Shown here piece by piece: positions 7,661-15,660 of a DNA stretch of 33,968 nucleotides. The position numbers and the translations under genes are program-made. Within the stretch, counting starts at the first letter, position 1; the number at the start of each line of letters is the position of its first letter. The stretch is taken from assembly GCA_021323735.1 (NCBI GenBank), contig JAJPKM010000007.1, positions 1-33,968 on the forward strand, written 5' to 3'. The stretch is from Gammaproteobacteria bacterium. Lineage in GTDB: Bacteria > Pseudomonadota > Gammaproteobacteria > Steroidobacterales > Steroidobacteraceae. The notes under the pieces are model-generated. The model saw only the letters and a program-made list of their open reading frames with translations, ran no database searches and was not told the DNA's origin.

Positions 7661-8497
7661 TTGCTATCATGGGGCGTGCCCAAGACCTTTGCCGAAAGGC
7701 TAACCCACGCACAACACACCAGCGGCAGCCTGGTCTGCGTCGGGCTCGATCCGGACTCCGCCAAATTACCTCAAGATCTGGGCAAGACCGGAACGCCGCT
7801 GTACGCCTTCAATCGCCGTATCGTCGATGCCACTTTCGACATCGCAGCCGCGTACAAGCCGCAAATCGCATTTTACAGTGCGGTCGGCGCCGAGGAAGAG
7901 CTGGTCTCGAGCATTCGCTACATTCGCGAGCGGGCACCCGATGCGCTGGTCATCCTCGATGCCAAGCGCGGCGATATCGGCAATACCGCCGAGGCCTACG
8001 CCCGCGAGGCCTTCGAGCGCTACGACGCGGATGCCGTCACCGTGAATCCCTACATGGGCGCCGACTCGGTGCGGCCGTTCCTAGCGCGTCCCGACCGGGG
8101 GGCCCTGCTGCTCTGTCGGACCAGCAATTCCGGCGCCAAGGACTTTCAAGACCTGCAGGTCGACGGGCTGCCGCTGTATCGGCACGTGGCGCGTCACGCC
8201 GCCTGCCAGTGGAACCCGCACGGCAATCTCATGTTGGTCGTGGGCGCCACCGTACCGCGCGAAATGGCGGAATTGCGTACGGCACACCCCACGGTGCCGT
8301 TCCTGGTACCGGGCATCGGCGCACAGGGCGGGGATTTGGAAGCCACCCTCGCCGCGGGCTTGGACGCCCAGGGCGCAGGGCTGCTGATCAGCGCTTCGCG
8401 CAGCATCATTTACGCGGGCGGCAGCGCACCCGCGTCCATCCGCGCCGCGGCCGCCGAACTGCACGGCGCGATCAATCTCGGGCGGAACAAGTCTTAA
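7661..8497 (+). CDS. pyrF: Orotidine 5'-phosphate decarboxylase
   Basis: This 278-residue protein matches the longer subfamily 2 of OMP decarboxylase, which converts OMP to UMP in the last step of pyrimidine synthesis. Visible landmarks are the substrate-binding VGLDPD near residue 28, the catalytic LDAKRGDIGNTA near residue 98, and the phosphate-binding PGIGAQGGD region. Start choice is uncertain. TTG at 7661 has a strong AAGGGAGG only 3 bases upstream; GTG at 7676 would remove five residues but is too far from that site. The ATG at 7669 is in another frame. It is divergent from the orphan antitoxin gene and convergent with threonine aldolase. Confidence 0.95.
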   Translation: MLSWGVPKTFAERLTHAQHTSGSLVCVGLDPDSAKLPQDLGKTGTPLYAFNRRIVDATFDIAAAYKPQIAFYSAVGAEEELVSSIRYIRERAPDALVILDAKRGDIGNTAEAYAREAFERYDADAVTVNPYMGADSVRPFLARPDRGALLLCRTSNSGAKDFQDLQVDGLPLYRHVARHAACQWNPHGNLMLVVGATVPREMAELRTAHPTVPFLVPGIGAQGGDLEATLAAGLDAQGAGLLISASRSIIYAGGSAPASIRAAAAELHGAINLGRNKS

Positions 8498-8567
8498 AGA
8501 CTACGGCGCGGTGTCCACCGGCACCGAATTGAGCTTGTACACCACGCCATCGACATCATTCAAACGA

Positions 8568-9623
8568 CTATCCGCCGGAGGCTATGGACACCGCAGCCGC
8601 GATGAGCGCATCGACTTCCTCAGCGGGTGTCGCATAGGAAGTCACCAGGCGGAGCGTGATGCCGGATTCGGCAATATCCAACGGCCAACGATAGAACTGG
8701 AACCCATGCCTCTCCAAGGCACTCACCATCCGCTCCGGCAGCTCGACGAAAATCTCGTTCGCATCGACCGGCTGCAGCAGGCGTGCGCCGGAAACGGATT
8801 CGAGGCCCTGCGCCAGTTTTTTCGCCAGTGTATTGGCATGGCGCGCATTCTCGAGCCATAGACCGTTTTTCAAATAGGCGTTGAGCTGTGCGCTCAAGAA
8901 CCGGGTCTTGGACATCAAATGTCCCGCGCGTTTGCGCCGGCGCTCGAAATCCCGCGCCATCGCCGGATCGAAGAATACGACGGCGTCGGCGCCAAGCGCA
9001 CCGTTCTTGGTGGCGCCGAGCGAGAGAACATCGACGCCGCACTTCCACGTCGCCTCGGCCGGCGTACAGCCTAGATGCACCAGGGCATTGGCGAATCGCG
9101 CACCGTCCATATGCATGGGGAGCGCGTATTGTTTCGCTATCTCGCCGATGGCGGCTATTTCGTCGGGGGAGTAAACCGTGCCCCACTCCGTGGCTTGGGT
9201 CAAGGTGACGGCACCCGGCTTCACGTGATGCAGCCCTAAGTCCTCCGCGTAAGTGACAGCCTTGGTCAGTTGTTCGGGCCGGATCTTGCCGTCCTTGGCG
9301 GGAAATCCGATCAGCTGCGCACCGCCGGTAAAAAAGCCCGGCGCTCCGGCTTCGTCGGTCACGATGTGCGCCGCTTCATGGCAATAAATGGCGCCAAAGC
9401 TCGGCACGAGCTGCGACAACGCCAGTGCGTTGGCGGCTGTGCCGCTCACGACCGGAAAGATGGCGACCTGCTTTTCGAATAACTCGCTGGCCACGGACGC
9501 AAGCTTCGCCGTCAGGTCATCGCCGCCGTAGGAAGTGACGAAGCCCTCATTCGCCTTGTTGATCGCCGCCATGATGGCCGGGCACGCGGGAGCGACGTGG
9601 TCGCTGCTGAAATTTCGAGCCAA
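8568..9623 (-). CDS. Low-specificity L-threonine aldolase family, PLP-dependent
   Basis: This 351-residue fold-type I PLP enzyme belongs to the beta-eliminating lyase/threonine aldolase family, which cleaves L-threonine (and often allo-threonine) to glycine and acetaldehyde. The PLP lysine is K206 in SLGATKNGAL. D173 (HMDGAR) contacts the cofactor ring nitrogen, H83 in CHEAAH stacks on it, and SGTAAN near residue 60 binds phosphate. The start is TTG at 9621-9623 behind a good AAAGGAG. The gene ends 70 bases from the convergent pyrF. Exact substrate preference cannot be told. Confidence 0.93.
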   Translation of the reverse strand: MARNFSSDHVAPACPAIMAAINKANEGFVTSYGGDDLTAKLASVASELFEKQVAIFPVVSGTAANALALSQLVPSFGAIYCHEAAHIVTDEAGAPGFFTGGAQLIGFPAKDGKIRPEQLTKAVTYAEDLGLHHVKPGAVTLTQATEWGTVYSPDEIAAIGEIAKQYALPMHMDGARFANALVHLGCTPAEATWKCGVDVLSLGATKNGALGADAVVFFDPAMARDFERRRKRAGHLMSKTRFLSAQLNAYLKNGLWLENARHANTLAKKLAQGLESVSGARLLQPVDANEIFVELPERMVSALERHGFQFYRWPLDIAESGITLRLVTSYATPAEEVDALIAAAVSIASGG

Positions 9624-9691
9624 GAACGCTCCTTTGAGTAACGCCTCGAGATTTTATTTGGCGAGGGATTGTACCCGACATGTCATCGAGG

Positions 9692-10405
9692 TCATCGGCC
9701 CCAATTTGCCGCCATGAATTGATAACTCTGTGCCTCACGCTGCCAGACCGCGGCCTGCCGCGAAACCGTCAGCAACCATATGCGCTGCTCCAAGGGCTTG
9801 CGCGGCTTGAAGCAGGCTGGCTGCAACACGGCCACCGCCGCCGCATGCAGCGGGTCGCGCACCGATTGGTAGCGAATGGCATCGATGTCGGCCTGTCGCG
9901 CAATTTCCGCGAAACGCTGTGATGCCGTGTAGCTGTTGGGATCGGTCCATTCCGCGTGCCGTCGCTTGAAGGGGGCCGCGGTGAGATCGACCATATTGGC
10001 GTCGATGGCAGCGCGGAATACGGTCTGAGGGGAAGGACCCAGGCTTTCGAGACCGCTGGAATCCATCAAGAAGCGCCAGCGCCAGAACCCCAGTTCAGCA
10101 CAGGCTGTGCGCTCCTTCTCAGCCCCATACCAGACACCCGGATCGGACGGCCCGCGAAACCGCGAACCGATCGGCGAGCTATATCGAAACGGCGTCGCCA
10201 GCAAGAAATGCAGATCGGCGGCGGTGCTCGGAACCTTGGGTTTGCTCAGGTCCAGTAGTCGTTCGAGCACGAGTTGCTCCTCGACGTTGGCCACCAGCCT
10301 CAAAGTCGAGGCGATGTGCTGGGCCTCCACGGCGCGCCACAGTCGCCGGGTGGTGCGCTTCGCCTCAGAGCCGACCGCGTGCGGCGTCAAGATATTGGAC
10401 GACAC
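9692..10405 (-). CDS. RES-domain toxin of an Xre-RES toxin-antitoxin module
   Basis: This 237-residue protein carries a RES domain. Characterised members (MbcT, ParT, RES toxins) deplete NAD+ or ADP-ribosylate targets. The Arg-rich entry RLWRAV is near residue 21. Arg in TPFRYSS (about 74), Tyr93 in VWYGAE, Glu104 in TACAEL and the late Ser181 in RYQSVRDP fit the conserved R, Y, E and S of the family. The start is the GTG at 10403-10405, overlapping the antitoxin 3' end by 41 bases in a different frame; a TTG at 10390 is an alternative. The gene follows its antitoxin directly and precedes threonine aldolase by 68 bases. Confidence 0.85.
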   Translation of the reverse strand: MSSNILTPHAVGSEAKRTTRRLWRAVEAQHIASTLRLVANVEEQLVLERLLDLSKPKVPSTAADLHFLLATPFRYSSPIGSRFRGPSDPGVWYGAEKERTACAELGFWRWRFLMDSSGLESLGPSPQTVFRAAIDANMVDLTAAPFKRRHAEWTDPNSYTASQRFAEIARQADIDAIRYQSVRDPLHAAAVAVLQPACFKPRKPLEQRIWLLTVSRQAAVWQREAQSYQFMAANWGR

Positions 10406-10742
10406 GAACCAAACCTTCGGTGTTGCGTATCAATTCGATGGGGCGTCCAGTCAATGCGCTGTTGTGCCCGTTGAGCCACGCGCGGGCTGCCGAGTCGTTG
10501 GAGCCGATCACGGCATCCAGGGAGCGAAACAATCTGACGAACAAGGCGCCGAGCTCCCACTCTTTCCGCTGTTCATCCAAGGTGTAAGTGCCGTTGGCCA
10601 TTCTCGACACCGTGGACGGGCTCAGCCCGAGAATCTGCGCCAGAGTCGACTGTGTGATCTCGAGCAAGGCGGATGCCCGCAACACCGCACCGGTCAGTAC
10701 CCGGCGGGGTTCGGGCTTGGGTGCTGGCAGGACGCGCGGCAT
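10365..10742 (-). CDS. Xre/MbcA/ParS-type antitoxin of the RES module
   Basis: This 125-residue protein has an N-terminal helix-turn-helix (about 20-52, QSTLAQILGLSPSTVSRMANG) and a C-terminal toxin-binding domain (about 62-125) containing the characteristic AWLNGHNSALTGRPIELI and RVVQYLDA. It neutralises the RES toxin and probably represses the operon. The ATG at 10740-10742 was chosen because the longer frame (to 10814) would run through the inverted-repeat promoter region and adds residues unlike the family. Its end overlaps the start of the toxin gene by 41 bases, which implies coupled translation. Confidence 0.9.
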   Translation of the reverse strand: MPRVLPAPKPEPRRVLTGAVLRASALLEITQSTLAQILGLSPSTVSRMANGTYTLDEQRKEWELGALFVRLFRSLDAVIGSNDSAARAWLNGHNSALTGRPIELIRNTEGLVRVVQYLDAARGRL

Positions 10743-10744
10743 GA

Positions 10745-10804
10745 TATTTCTATGGAAGTAAAACGTGTGATCACATTCTATAGAAATACCATCGACAGCG
10801 CAAA
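10745..10804 (-). promoter_or_regulatory. Promoter and inverted-repeat operator of the Xre-RES operon
   Basis: TATTTCTAT (10745-10753) and ATAGAAATA (10780-10788) are perfect 9-bp inverted arms. Between them lies the perfect 10-bp palindrome TGTGATCACA (10766-10775). On the minus strand a TAGAAT -10 (10781-10776) overlaps the distal arm, with TTGCGC as a partial -35 (10804-10799) 17 bases upstream. A repressor bound to the arms would cover this promoter and the start codon region, as expected for an autoregulated toxin-antitoxin operon. Confidence 0.6.
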
Positions 10805-10880
10805 TCAGCTCCATTCACGCTGAGTACCGATCGCGGACGGCGGTTCCACCAATGACGCCGCGCGGCCCTGATAGCCCGCA

Positions 10881-11123
10881 TTACGCCGGGCCTGAACGCC
10901 AGCGCTTCTTGAATTCGTGCCGTTCGGTTTCGGTTTCCAGCTCCATCGCCACCGTACTGACAAGTTCCTCGGCGCTGGCGGCTCGCGAGGCGGCGGACTT
11001 TACCAAGTGCTTGGCGATCGGGCCGATGTACCCGGCCAGCAGCCGCTCGATGCGCAGCACTTCAGCCGGATCCAGCGTGGAGGCGGCGTTCGGCGCATCG
11101 CCTTCTCGAGGCTGCTCAGTCAT
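10881..11123 (-). CDS. Small helical protein of unknown function
   Basis: This 80-residue protein starts at the ATG 11121-11123 with MTEQPREG. Its core LAGYIGPIAKHLVKSAA followed by SAEELVSTVAMEL and ERHEFKKRW resembles a small helical module I associate with the C-termini of some bacterial Ser/Thr kinases and cyclases. Here it stands alone. Its start overlaps the frame-corrected stop of the DapA remnant as ATGA, suggesting the two were once cotranscribed. There is no signal peptide and no membrane segment. The assignment as a real gene rests on the motif and the overlap; no function is claimed. Confidence 0.6.
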   Translation of the reverse strand: MTEQPREGDAPNAASTLDPAEVLRIERLLAGYIGPIAKHLVKSAASRAASAEELVSTVAMELETETERHEFKKRWRSGPA

Positions 11124-11313
11124 GCACGAATGCCCCGGCAGAACGGGTCGCCAGCGTCGAGCCTCAGCACAGCGGCATGAACCAACGGTACAGCGTGCGT
11201 GCGCGCTCAAGATCGCCCATGCGCAGCGCCTCATCGACCCGCAGAGCCGGATCAAATTCCGTGGTGGCGGCGGGAAACACACCCAACCATGGGCATGACG
11301 CGGATTCGGACAT
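11120..11313 (-). pseudogene. Remnant of a DapA-family aldolase/deaminase with internal deletion and frameshift
   Basis: From the ATG at 11313 the minus strand reads an N-terminus typical of the dihydrodipicolinate synthase family (WLGVFPAATTEFDPALRVDEA). It jumps straight to a C-terminal helix typical of the same family (GDLERARTLYRWFMPL) and then hits a stop at 11164. Skipping two bases restores LLRLDAGDPF, the expected continuation, up to TGA at 11120-11122. Family members have about 300 residues; only about 60 remain, so roughly 240 were lost. The adjacent divergent DadA-like flavoprotein suggests the parent was a pyrroline-4-hydroxy-2-carboxylate deaminase of hydroxyproline catabolism. 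The specific parent is inference; the hybrid structure is directly visible. Confidence 0.75.
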
Positions 11314-11368
11314 GGAGCACGCCCAATAGTCGTTGCCTCGAGGAACGCGGATCGTATACGGTGATGGC

Positions 11369-12604
11369 ATGAGCGGGCAAGAGACCATCGCCGTGATCGG
11401 CGCCGGCGCGATCGGGACGGCGGCGGCCTTCGCTCTGGCGCGTGAGGGGCGACAGGTGCTATTGCTCGATCGCGACGAACCCGGTGTGGCCGGCGCGAGC
11501 TTCGGCAATGCAGGCCACATCGCCCAGGAGCTGGTGCAACCGCTGCCTTCTCCCGGGCTACTGTTCGGATTTTATCGCGAGCTGTTTCGCTTCGGCGGAA
11601 CCCTCGATCTCCCGCCTCGCCAAGCGCTGCGCATGTCCGCGTGGATACGCCGATTTGCGGCGGCTGCGTTTCGGCGCGGCGAAAACACCCGGCACTTGGC
11701 GCCGCTGGTGCGTCCCTCGGTGGCGGCGTGGGCGCGAGTGGTCGAGGCGATCGGCCGGCCCGAACTGCTCCGCCGGCATGGGCACTACGAGATCGCATTG
11801 GGTCCCCGAAGTCCGGCGCGCATGAAAGCGCAGGCAGACGAAATGGCTCGAGTCGGTGTCAGGACCCTTCCTCTGTCGGCAGAGCAACTACTGCCCGTGC
11901 AGCGGGGTGCGAACGCCGCGGTGGCCGCAGGATTGTGGTTCGAGGATTCGGCGAACGTAATCGATCCTTTGGAAGCGGTGCGGGCATTCGCCGCAGCCGC
12001 GCTGCAAAGCGGCGCTAAGTTCCGGCGTCTGGACGTGAAGGGCTTGCGCCCCCGCGGCGATAAGCTCGAGATCGTGAGCGATCAGGCCCCGCTCGTCGTG
12101 GACAGTGCGTTGGTGTGCGCGGGAGTCCGCTCAGCGCCCTTGCTGGCACCCTTCGGATTGCACGCTCCGCTGCAGGCGGTGCGGGGCTACCACATTGAAA
12201 TCCCACAGGGCGCGGCGTTTTTCGATGCGCCCGTGGTTTACACCGAGGAACGTGTGATCGTCACGCCCATGAGCGGTCGCCTGCGCGCCACCAGCTACAT
12301 GGAATTCACCGACGTCGATGCGCCGGCGGATGCGCGCAAACCCGCCCGCCTGCGCCGCACGGTGCGCGCGCTCGGTTATGCATGCGAGCCCGACGGCGTA
12401 AGCTGGGTCGGCTCCCGTCCCGTGCTGCCGGATTACCTACCCGGCATCGGGCGCGCGCCCGGACCGGCAAAGCTGTTCTACGCCATTGGACATCAGCATA
12501 TCGGGCTCACGCTGGCGCCCATCACGGCGGAATTGGTGGCCGACCTCGTGGCGATGCGAACTCCGCGGATTCCGCTGGCGGCCTATGATCTGCAGCGCTT
12601 TTAA
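11369..12604 (+). CDS. FAD-dependent D-amino-acid (D-hydroxyproline-like) dehydrogenase
   Basis: This 411-residue flavoprotein belongs to the DadA/DAO family, which oxidises D-amino acids to imino acids and passes electrons to the respiratory chain. The N-terminal dinucleotide-binding motif is AVIGAGAIGTAAAF (residues 7-20), with GASFGNAGHI following, and the C-terminal FAD/substrate part reads SRPVLPDYLPGIG and GHQHIGLTLAP. The ATG at 11369 was chosen because the protein then starts just before the first beta strand; the ribosome-binding site is weak. The neighbouring DapA-family remnant is divergent by 55 bases, an association known from trans-4-hydroxy-L-proline catabolism. D-hydroxyproline is thus the likeliest substrate, but D-alanine or D-proline are possible. 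Confidence 0.88.
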   Translation: MSGQETIAVIGAGAIGTAAAFALAREGRQVLLLDRDEPGVAGASFGNAGHIAQELVQPLPSPGLLFGFYRELFRFGGTLDLPPRQALRMSAWIRRFAAAAFRRGENTRHLAPLVRPSVAAWARVVEAIGRPELLRRHGHYEIALGPRSPARMKAQADEMARVGVRTLPLSAEQLLPVQRGANAAVAAGLWFEDSANVIDPLEAVRAFAAAALQSGAKFRRLDVKGLRPRGDKLEIVSDQAPLVVDSALVCAGVRSAPLLAPFGLHAPLQAVRGYHIEIPQGAAFFDAPVVYTEERVIVTPMSGRLRATSYMEFTDVDAPADARKPARLRRTVRALGYACEPDGVSWVGSRPVLPDYLPGIGRAPGPAKLFYAIGHQHIGLTLAPITAELVADLVAMRTPRIPLAAYDLQRF

Positions 12605-12628
12605 CCTCGATCGCAACAAGGATCTTGC

Positions 12629-14377
12629 ATGCACCCACTCACTCCCCGACTGCTCGCCGCCTGCGTCCTGACCTTGGCGGCAACGGCCTGCACGCGCGCA
12701 CCGAGCGCGGACGCTCGCCTGCAAGCCATCTACACCGAAGAGTGGAAATGGCGTGAGGAACAATTTCCGGACAATGAGGATGAGCAGAGGCCGATTCAGG
12801 ATCACTTGCCGAAGGTCGATCCGGCCAGCCAGACGATGCGCATGCGCAAGTGGCAGGAAGTGCTGCAACGGATCGACACCGTTCCGCGTGCCGAATTGTC
12901 CTTGCCTGAGCAGCTGAATTTCGATGTCTATCGCCCGCAGATCCAGGCTCTGATTGCCCAGCAGCAATTTCGCGAATATGAAATGCCGGCGAATTCGGAT
13001 ACCACTTTCTGGACGGACATCGGCTACACGGCGCGCCGGCCCTACCGACGATTGCAGGACTACCGCAATTGGATCGGGCAGATGAAAGATATACCGCGGT
13101 ATTTCCATGAACAGATGGATGAGATGCGCGCGGGACTGAAGCGCGGCTTCACGCCGCCGCGGGTCACCCTGGAAGGGCGCGATGCCTCGATCACGGCGGT
13201 CACCGAGGCGACCCCGGAGGGCAGCCTCTTCTATGCGCCGTTCAAAGACATGCCCGGTATTACCGAGACCGACCGGAAAGCGCTTCGCGATGAGGCGATC
13301 GGCGTCATTCGCGATACCGTGCAGCCGGCCTATCGTGAACTCTTGAGCTTCTTCCGATCGGAATACCTTCCCGGCACACGCACCACATTGGCCGCTTACG
13401 ATCTGCCGGACGGCGCTGATTACTATCGTTCGCAGATTCGCCAATTCACCACACTCGACCAAGACCCGCAGGCCATCCATGCCTTTGGCGAATCGGAAGT
13501 CGCCCGCCTGCATGAGCAAATGTTGAGCGCCATGAAGGAGACGGGATTCGCCGGTGACTTTCCGGCCTTCTTAGCCTTTTTGCGCAAGGATCCGCAATTC
13601 CAGGCGAAAACGCCCGAGGAACTGTTGATGCGCGCGGCCTGGATTGCCAAACGCTTCGACGGCAAGGCCTCGCAATATTTCGGGCTGCTGCCGCGGGCAC
13701 GTTTTGCGATCCGCCCGGTTCCTTCGGACCTAGCGCCGTTCTATACGGCCGGGCGCGGCGGACCCGGGGTCTACCTGCTCAACACCTACAACTTGCCGAG
13801 CCGCCCTTTGTACAATCTCACGGCACTCACCCTGCATGAGTCGGCGCCGGGTCACGCCTTCCAGTTGCCCCTGTCGCTCGAACACAAGCAGCAGCCGGAA
13901 TTCCGCCAGCACACCTATTTGTCGGCCTACGGAGAAGGTTGGGCCCTGTACTGCGAGCTGTTGGGCCTGGAAATGGGCATGTATGACACGCCCTATGATC
14001 GCTTTGGGATGCTCAACTACCAAATCTGGCGGGCCGCCCGCCTGGTCGTCGACACGGGCATTCATGCCCAAGGCTGGACTCGCGATCGGGCAATCGCCTA
14101 TCTGCGAGACTATACGGCGCTTCCGCAGCATGAGATCGAAACGGAAGTCGATCGCTACATCGCCTGGCCGGCGCAGGCGCTGTCCTATTACTTAGGTGAG
14201 GACGCCATCATCAAATCCCGCGCCAAAGCGGAAAAAGCGCTCGGACCGAAATTCAATCTGCGCGCCTTCCATGACGCGGTGCTGGAGCTTGGATCCGTCC
14301 CCATCCCGGTGCTCGAGGCGCGCATCGATGGTTTCATCGCCGCGGGTGGCGCAGGCCCGTACCCCGAATTGGAATAG
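12629..14377 (+). CDS. DUF885 family lipoprotein, probable metallopeptidase
   Basis: This 582-residue protein has a signal peptide ending in a lipobox-like LAATAC with C21, so it is probably lipid-anchored in the envelope. The DUF885 domain fills the rest. The signature HESAPGH at 403-409 and EGWALY beginning at E436 look like a gluzincin-type zinc site (His, His, Glu), and the family is annotated as peptidase-like, though few members are characterised. The ATG at 12629 starts a typical n-region, 24 bases after the flavoprotein stop, so both may be one transcript. Substrate is unknown. Confidence 0.88.
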   Translation: MHPLTPRLLAACVLTLAATACTRAPSADARLQAIYTEEWKWREEQFPDNEDEQRPIQDHLPKVDPASQTMRMRKWQEVLQRIDTVPRAELSLPEQLNFDVYRPQIQALIAQQQFREYEMPANSDTTFWTDIGYTARRPYRRLQDYRNWIGQMKDIPRYFHEQMDEMRAGLKRGFTPPRVTLEGRDASITAVTEATPEGSLFYAPFKDMPGITETDRKALRDEAIGVIRDTVQPAYRELLSFFRSEYLPGTRTTLAAYDLPDGADYYRSQIRQFTTLDQDPQAIHAFGESEVARLHEQMLSAMKETGFAGDFPAFLAFLRKDPQFQAKTPEELLMRAAWIAKRFDGKASQYFGLLPRARFAIRPVPSDLAPFYTAGRGGPGVYLLNTYNLPSRPLYNLTALTLHESAPGHAFQLPLSLEHKQQPEFRQHTYLSAYGEGWALYCELLGLEMGMYDTPYDRFGMLNYQIWRAARLVVDTGIHAQGWTRDRAIAYLRDYTALPQHEIETEVDRYIAWPAQALSYYLGEDAIIKSRAKAEKALGPKFNLRAFHDAVLELGSVPIPVLEARIDGFIAAGGAGPYPELE

Positions 14378-14406
14378 CGGCCGTCGCTTGACCCGCAACG
14401 CTCGTT

Positions 14407-15570
14407 TCAAAGCGAGCGGGCGATGATGACTTTCATGATCTCCGTCGAGCCGCCATAGATGCGCGCGATGCGCGAGTCGCGGAATATGCGGGCGATCGGG
14501 TAGTCGTTGATGTAGCCATAGCCGCCGTGCAATTGCAGGCAGTCATCCACGATCTGCCACTCGGTTTCGGTGGTCCACATCTTGGCGATGGCCGCCGTGG
14601 TTGCGTCTAAGGAGCCTGCAAGCACTCGTGCGATGCAATCGTTGACGAAGACCTTCGCCACCGTGGCCTTGGCTTTGGCGTCGGCCAATTTGAACTGTGT
14701 GTTTTGAAAGTCCATCACCCGCTGGCCGAACGCCTTGCGATTGGTCACGTACTCTATGGTCGCTTCCAACGCTTTTTCCATGGTAATGACGGCGCCGATG
14801 GCGATCAGCAGGCGTTCGCGCGGCAACTCCGCCATCAGCTGCGCGAAGCCTTTGCCTTCCTGCATGCCCAACAAGTTCTCGGCCGGCACCCAGACATCAT
14901 CGAAAAAGAGTTCGGACGTGTCCTGCGCATCCAACCCGATCTTGTCGAGTTTCTTGCCGCGCCGAAATCCCTGCACATGTTCGGTTTCCACGATGAGCAA
15001 GGAAACGCCGCGCGCCCCCAGACCCGGGTCAGTCTTGACGACGACGACGATGAAATCGGCAATCTGTCCATTGGAGATGAATGTCTTCGAGCCGTTGATG
15101 CGATAACCGTCACCGTCGCGGCGCGCCGTGGTGCGAATGGCTTGCAAATCCGAACCCGCACCCGGCTCGCTCATCGCGATGGCGCAGACCCTTTCGCCGG
15201 AAACGAGCTTCGGCAGCCAGCGCTGCTTCTGTTCCTCAGTGCCATGGAGCACCACGTAGGGAGTGACGATGACATTGTGCAGGCTGAGGGCGAAGCCCTC
15301 GAGATTTTGGCGTGCTACGACATCGAGCAATACCAGTTCATGGCGAAAATCCGCGCCGGGTCCCCCATACTGTTCGGGCACCATCACGCCCAGAAAGCCC
15401 GCCCTGCCGGTCTCGCGCCAAAATTTGCGTTCCACCTGGCCCTCTGCGCGCCAGCCGTCTACGCGCTCGGCGGGCGCCGCGCGTTCGAAGAAGCGCTTTG
15501 CGGATTCGGCAAACATTTGGATTTCCGGTTCCAACATGAATGCCGGGGGTGGTACATCGAGGATTGACAT
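14407..15570 (-). CDS. Acyl-CoA dehydrogenase, long-chain type
   Basis: This 387-residue FAD enzyme introduces the alpha-beta double bond of acyl-CoA in beta-oxidation. Landmarks are CAIAMSEPGAGSDLQ (about 129-143), NGSKTFISNG (159-168), QLHGGYGYI, and the C-terminal ARIYGGSTEIMK. The glutamate of the medium-chain type (YEGT) is replaced by Gly. As in long-chain and isovaleryl enzymes, the catalytic base is therefore probably E252 in ELPRERLLIA. The ATG at 15568-15570 has GGAG upstream. It is divergent from a thiolase gene across 90 bases, suggesting joint use in fatty acid or branched-acid catabolism. Confidence 0.95.
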   Translation of the reverse strand: MSILDVPPPAFMLEPEIQMFAESAKRFFERAAPAERVDGWRAEGQVERKFWRETGRAGFLGVMVPEQYGGPGADFRHELVLLDVVARQNLEGFALSLHNVIVTPYVVLHGTEEQKQRWLPKLVSGERVCAIAMSEPGAGSDLQAIRTTARRDGDGYRINGSKTFISNGQIADFIVVVVKTDPGLGARGVSLLIVETEHVQGFRRGKKLDKIGLDAQDTSELFFDDVWVPAENLLGMQEGKGFAQLMAELPRERLLIAIGAVITMEKALEATIEYVTNRKAFGQRVMDFQNTQFKLADAKAKATVAKVFVNDCIARVLAGSLDATTAAIAKMWTTETEWQIVDDCLQLHGGYGYINDYPIARIFRDSRIARIYGGSTEIMKVIIARSL

Positions 15571-15660
15571 CGCTTACTCCCTGTTTCGCGCGGCCGTTCG
15601 ATTTGCGCAACTCGCATGGCCAACCTTACTATGATGCCATAACGTTCATTGGGGAATACC

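Noticed and set aside
10766-10775. TGTGATCACA as a CRP site
   Set aside because: CRP needs TGTGA and TCACA separated by six bases; here they abut. More likely part of the toxin-antitoxin operator.
12437-13519. 360-codon minus-strand frame opposite the DUF885 gene
   Set aside because: Antisense shadow; the plus-strand gene has a signal peptide and the HESAPGH signature.
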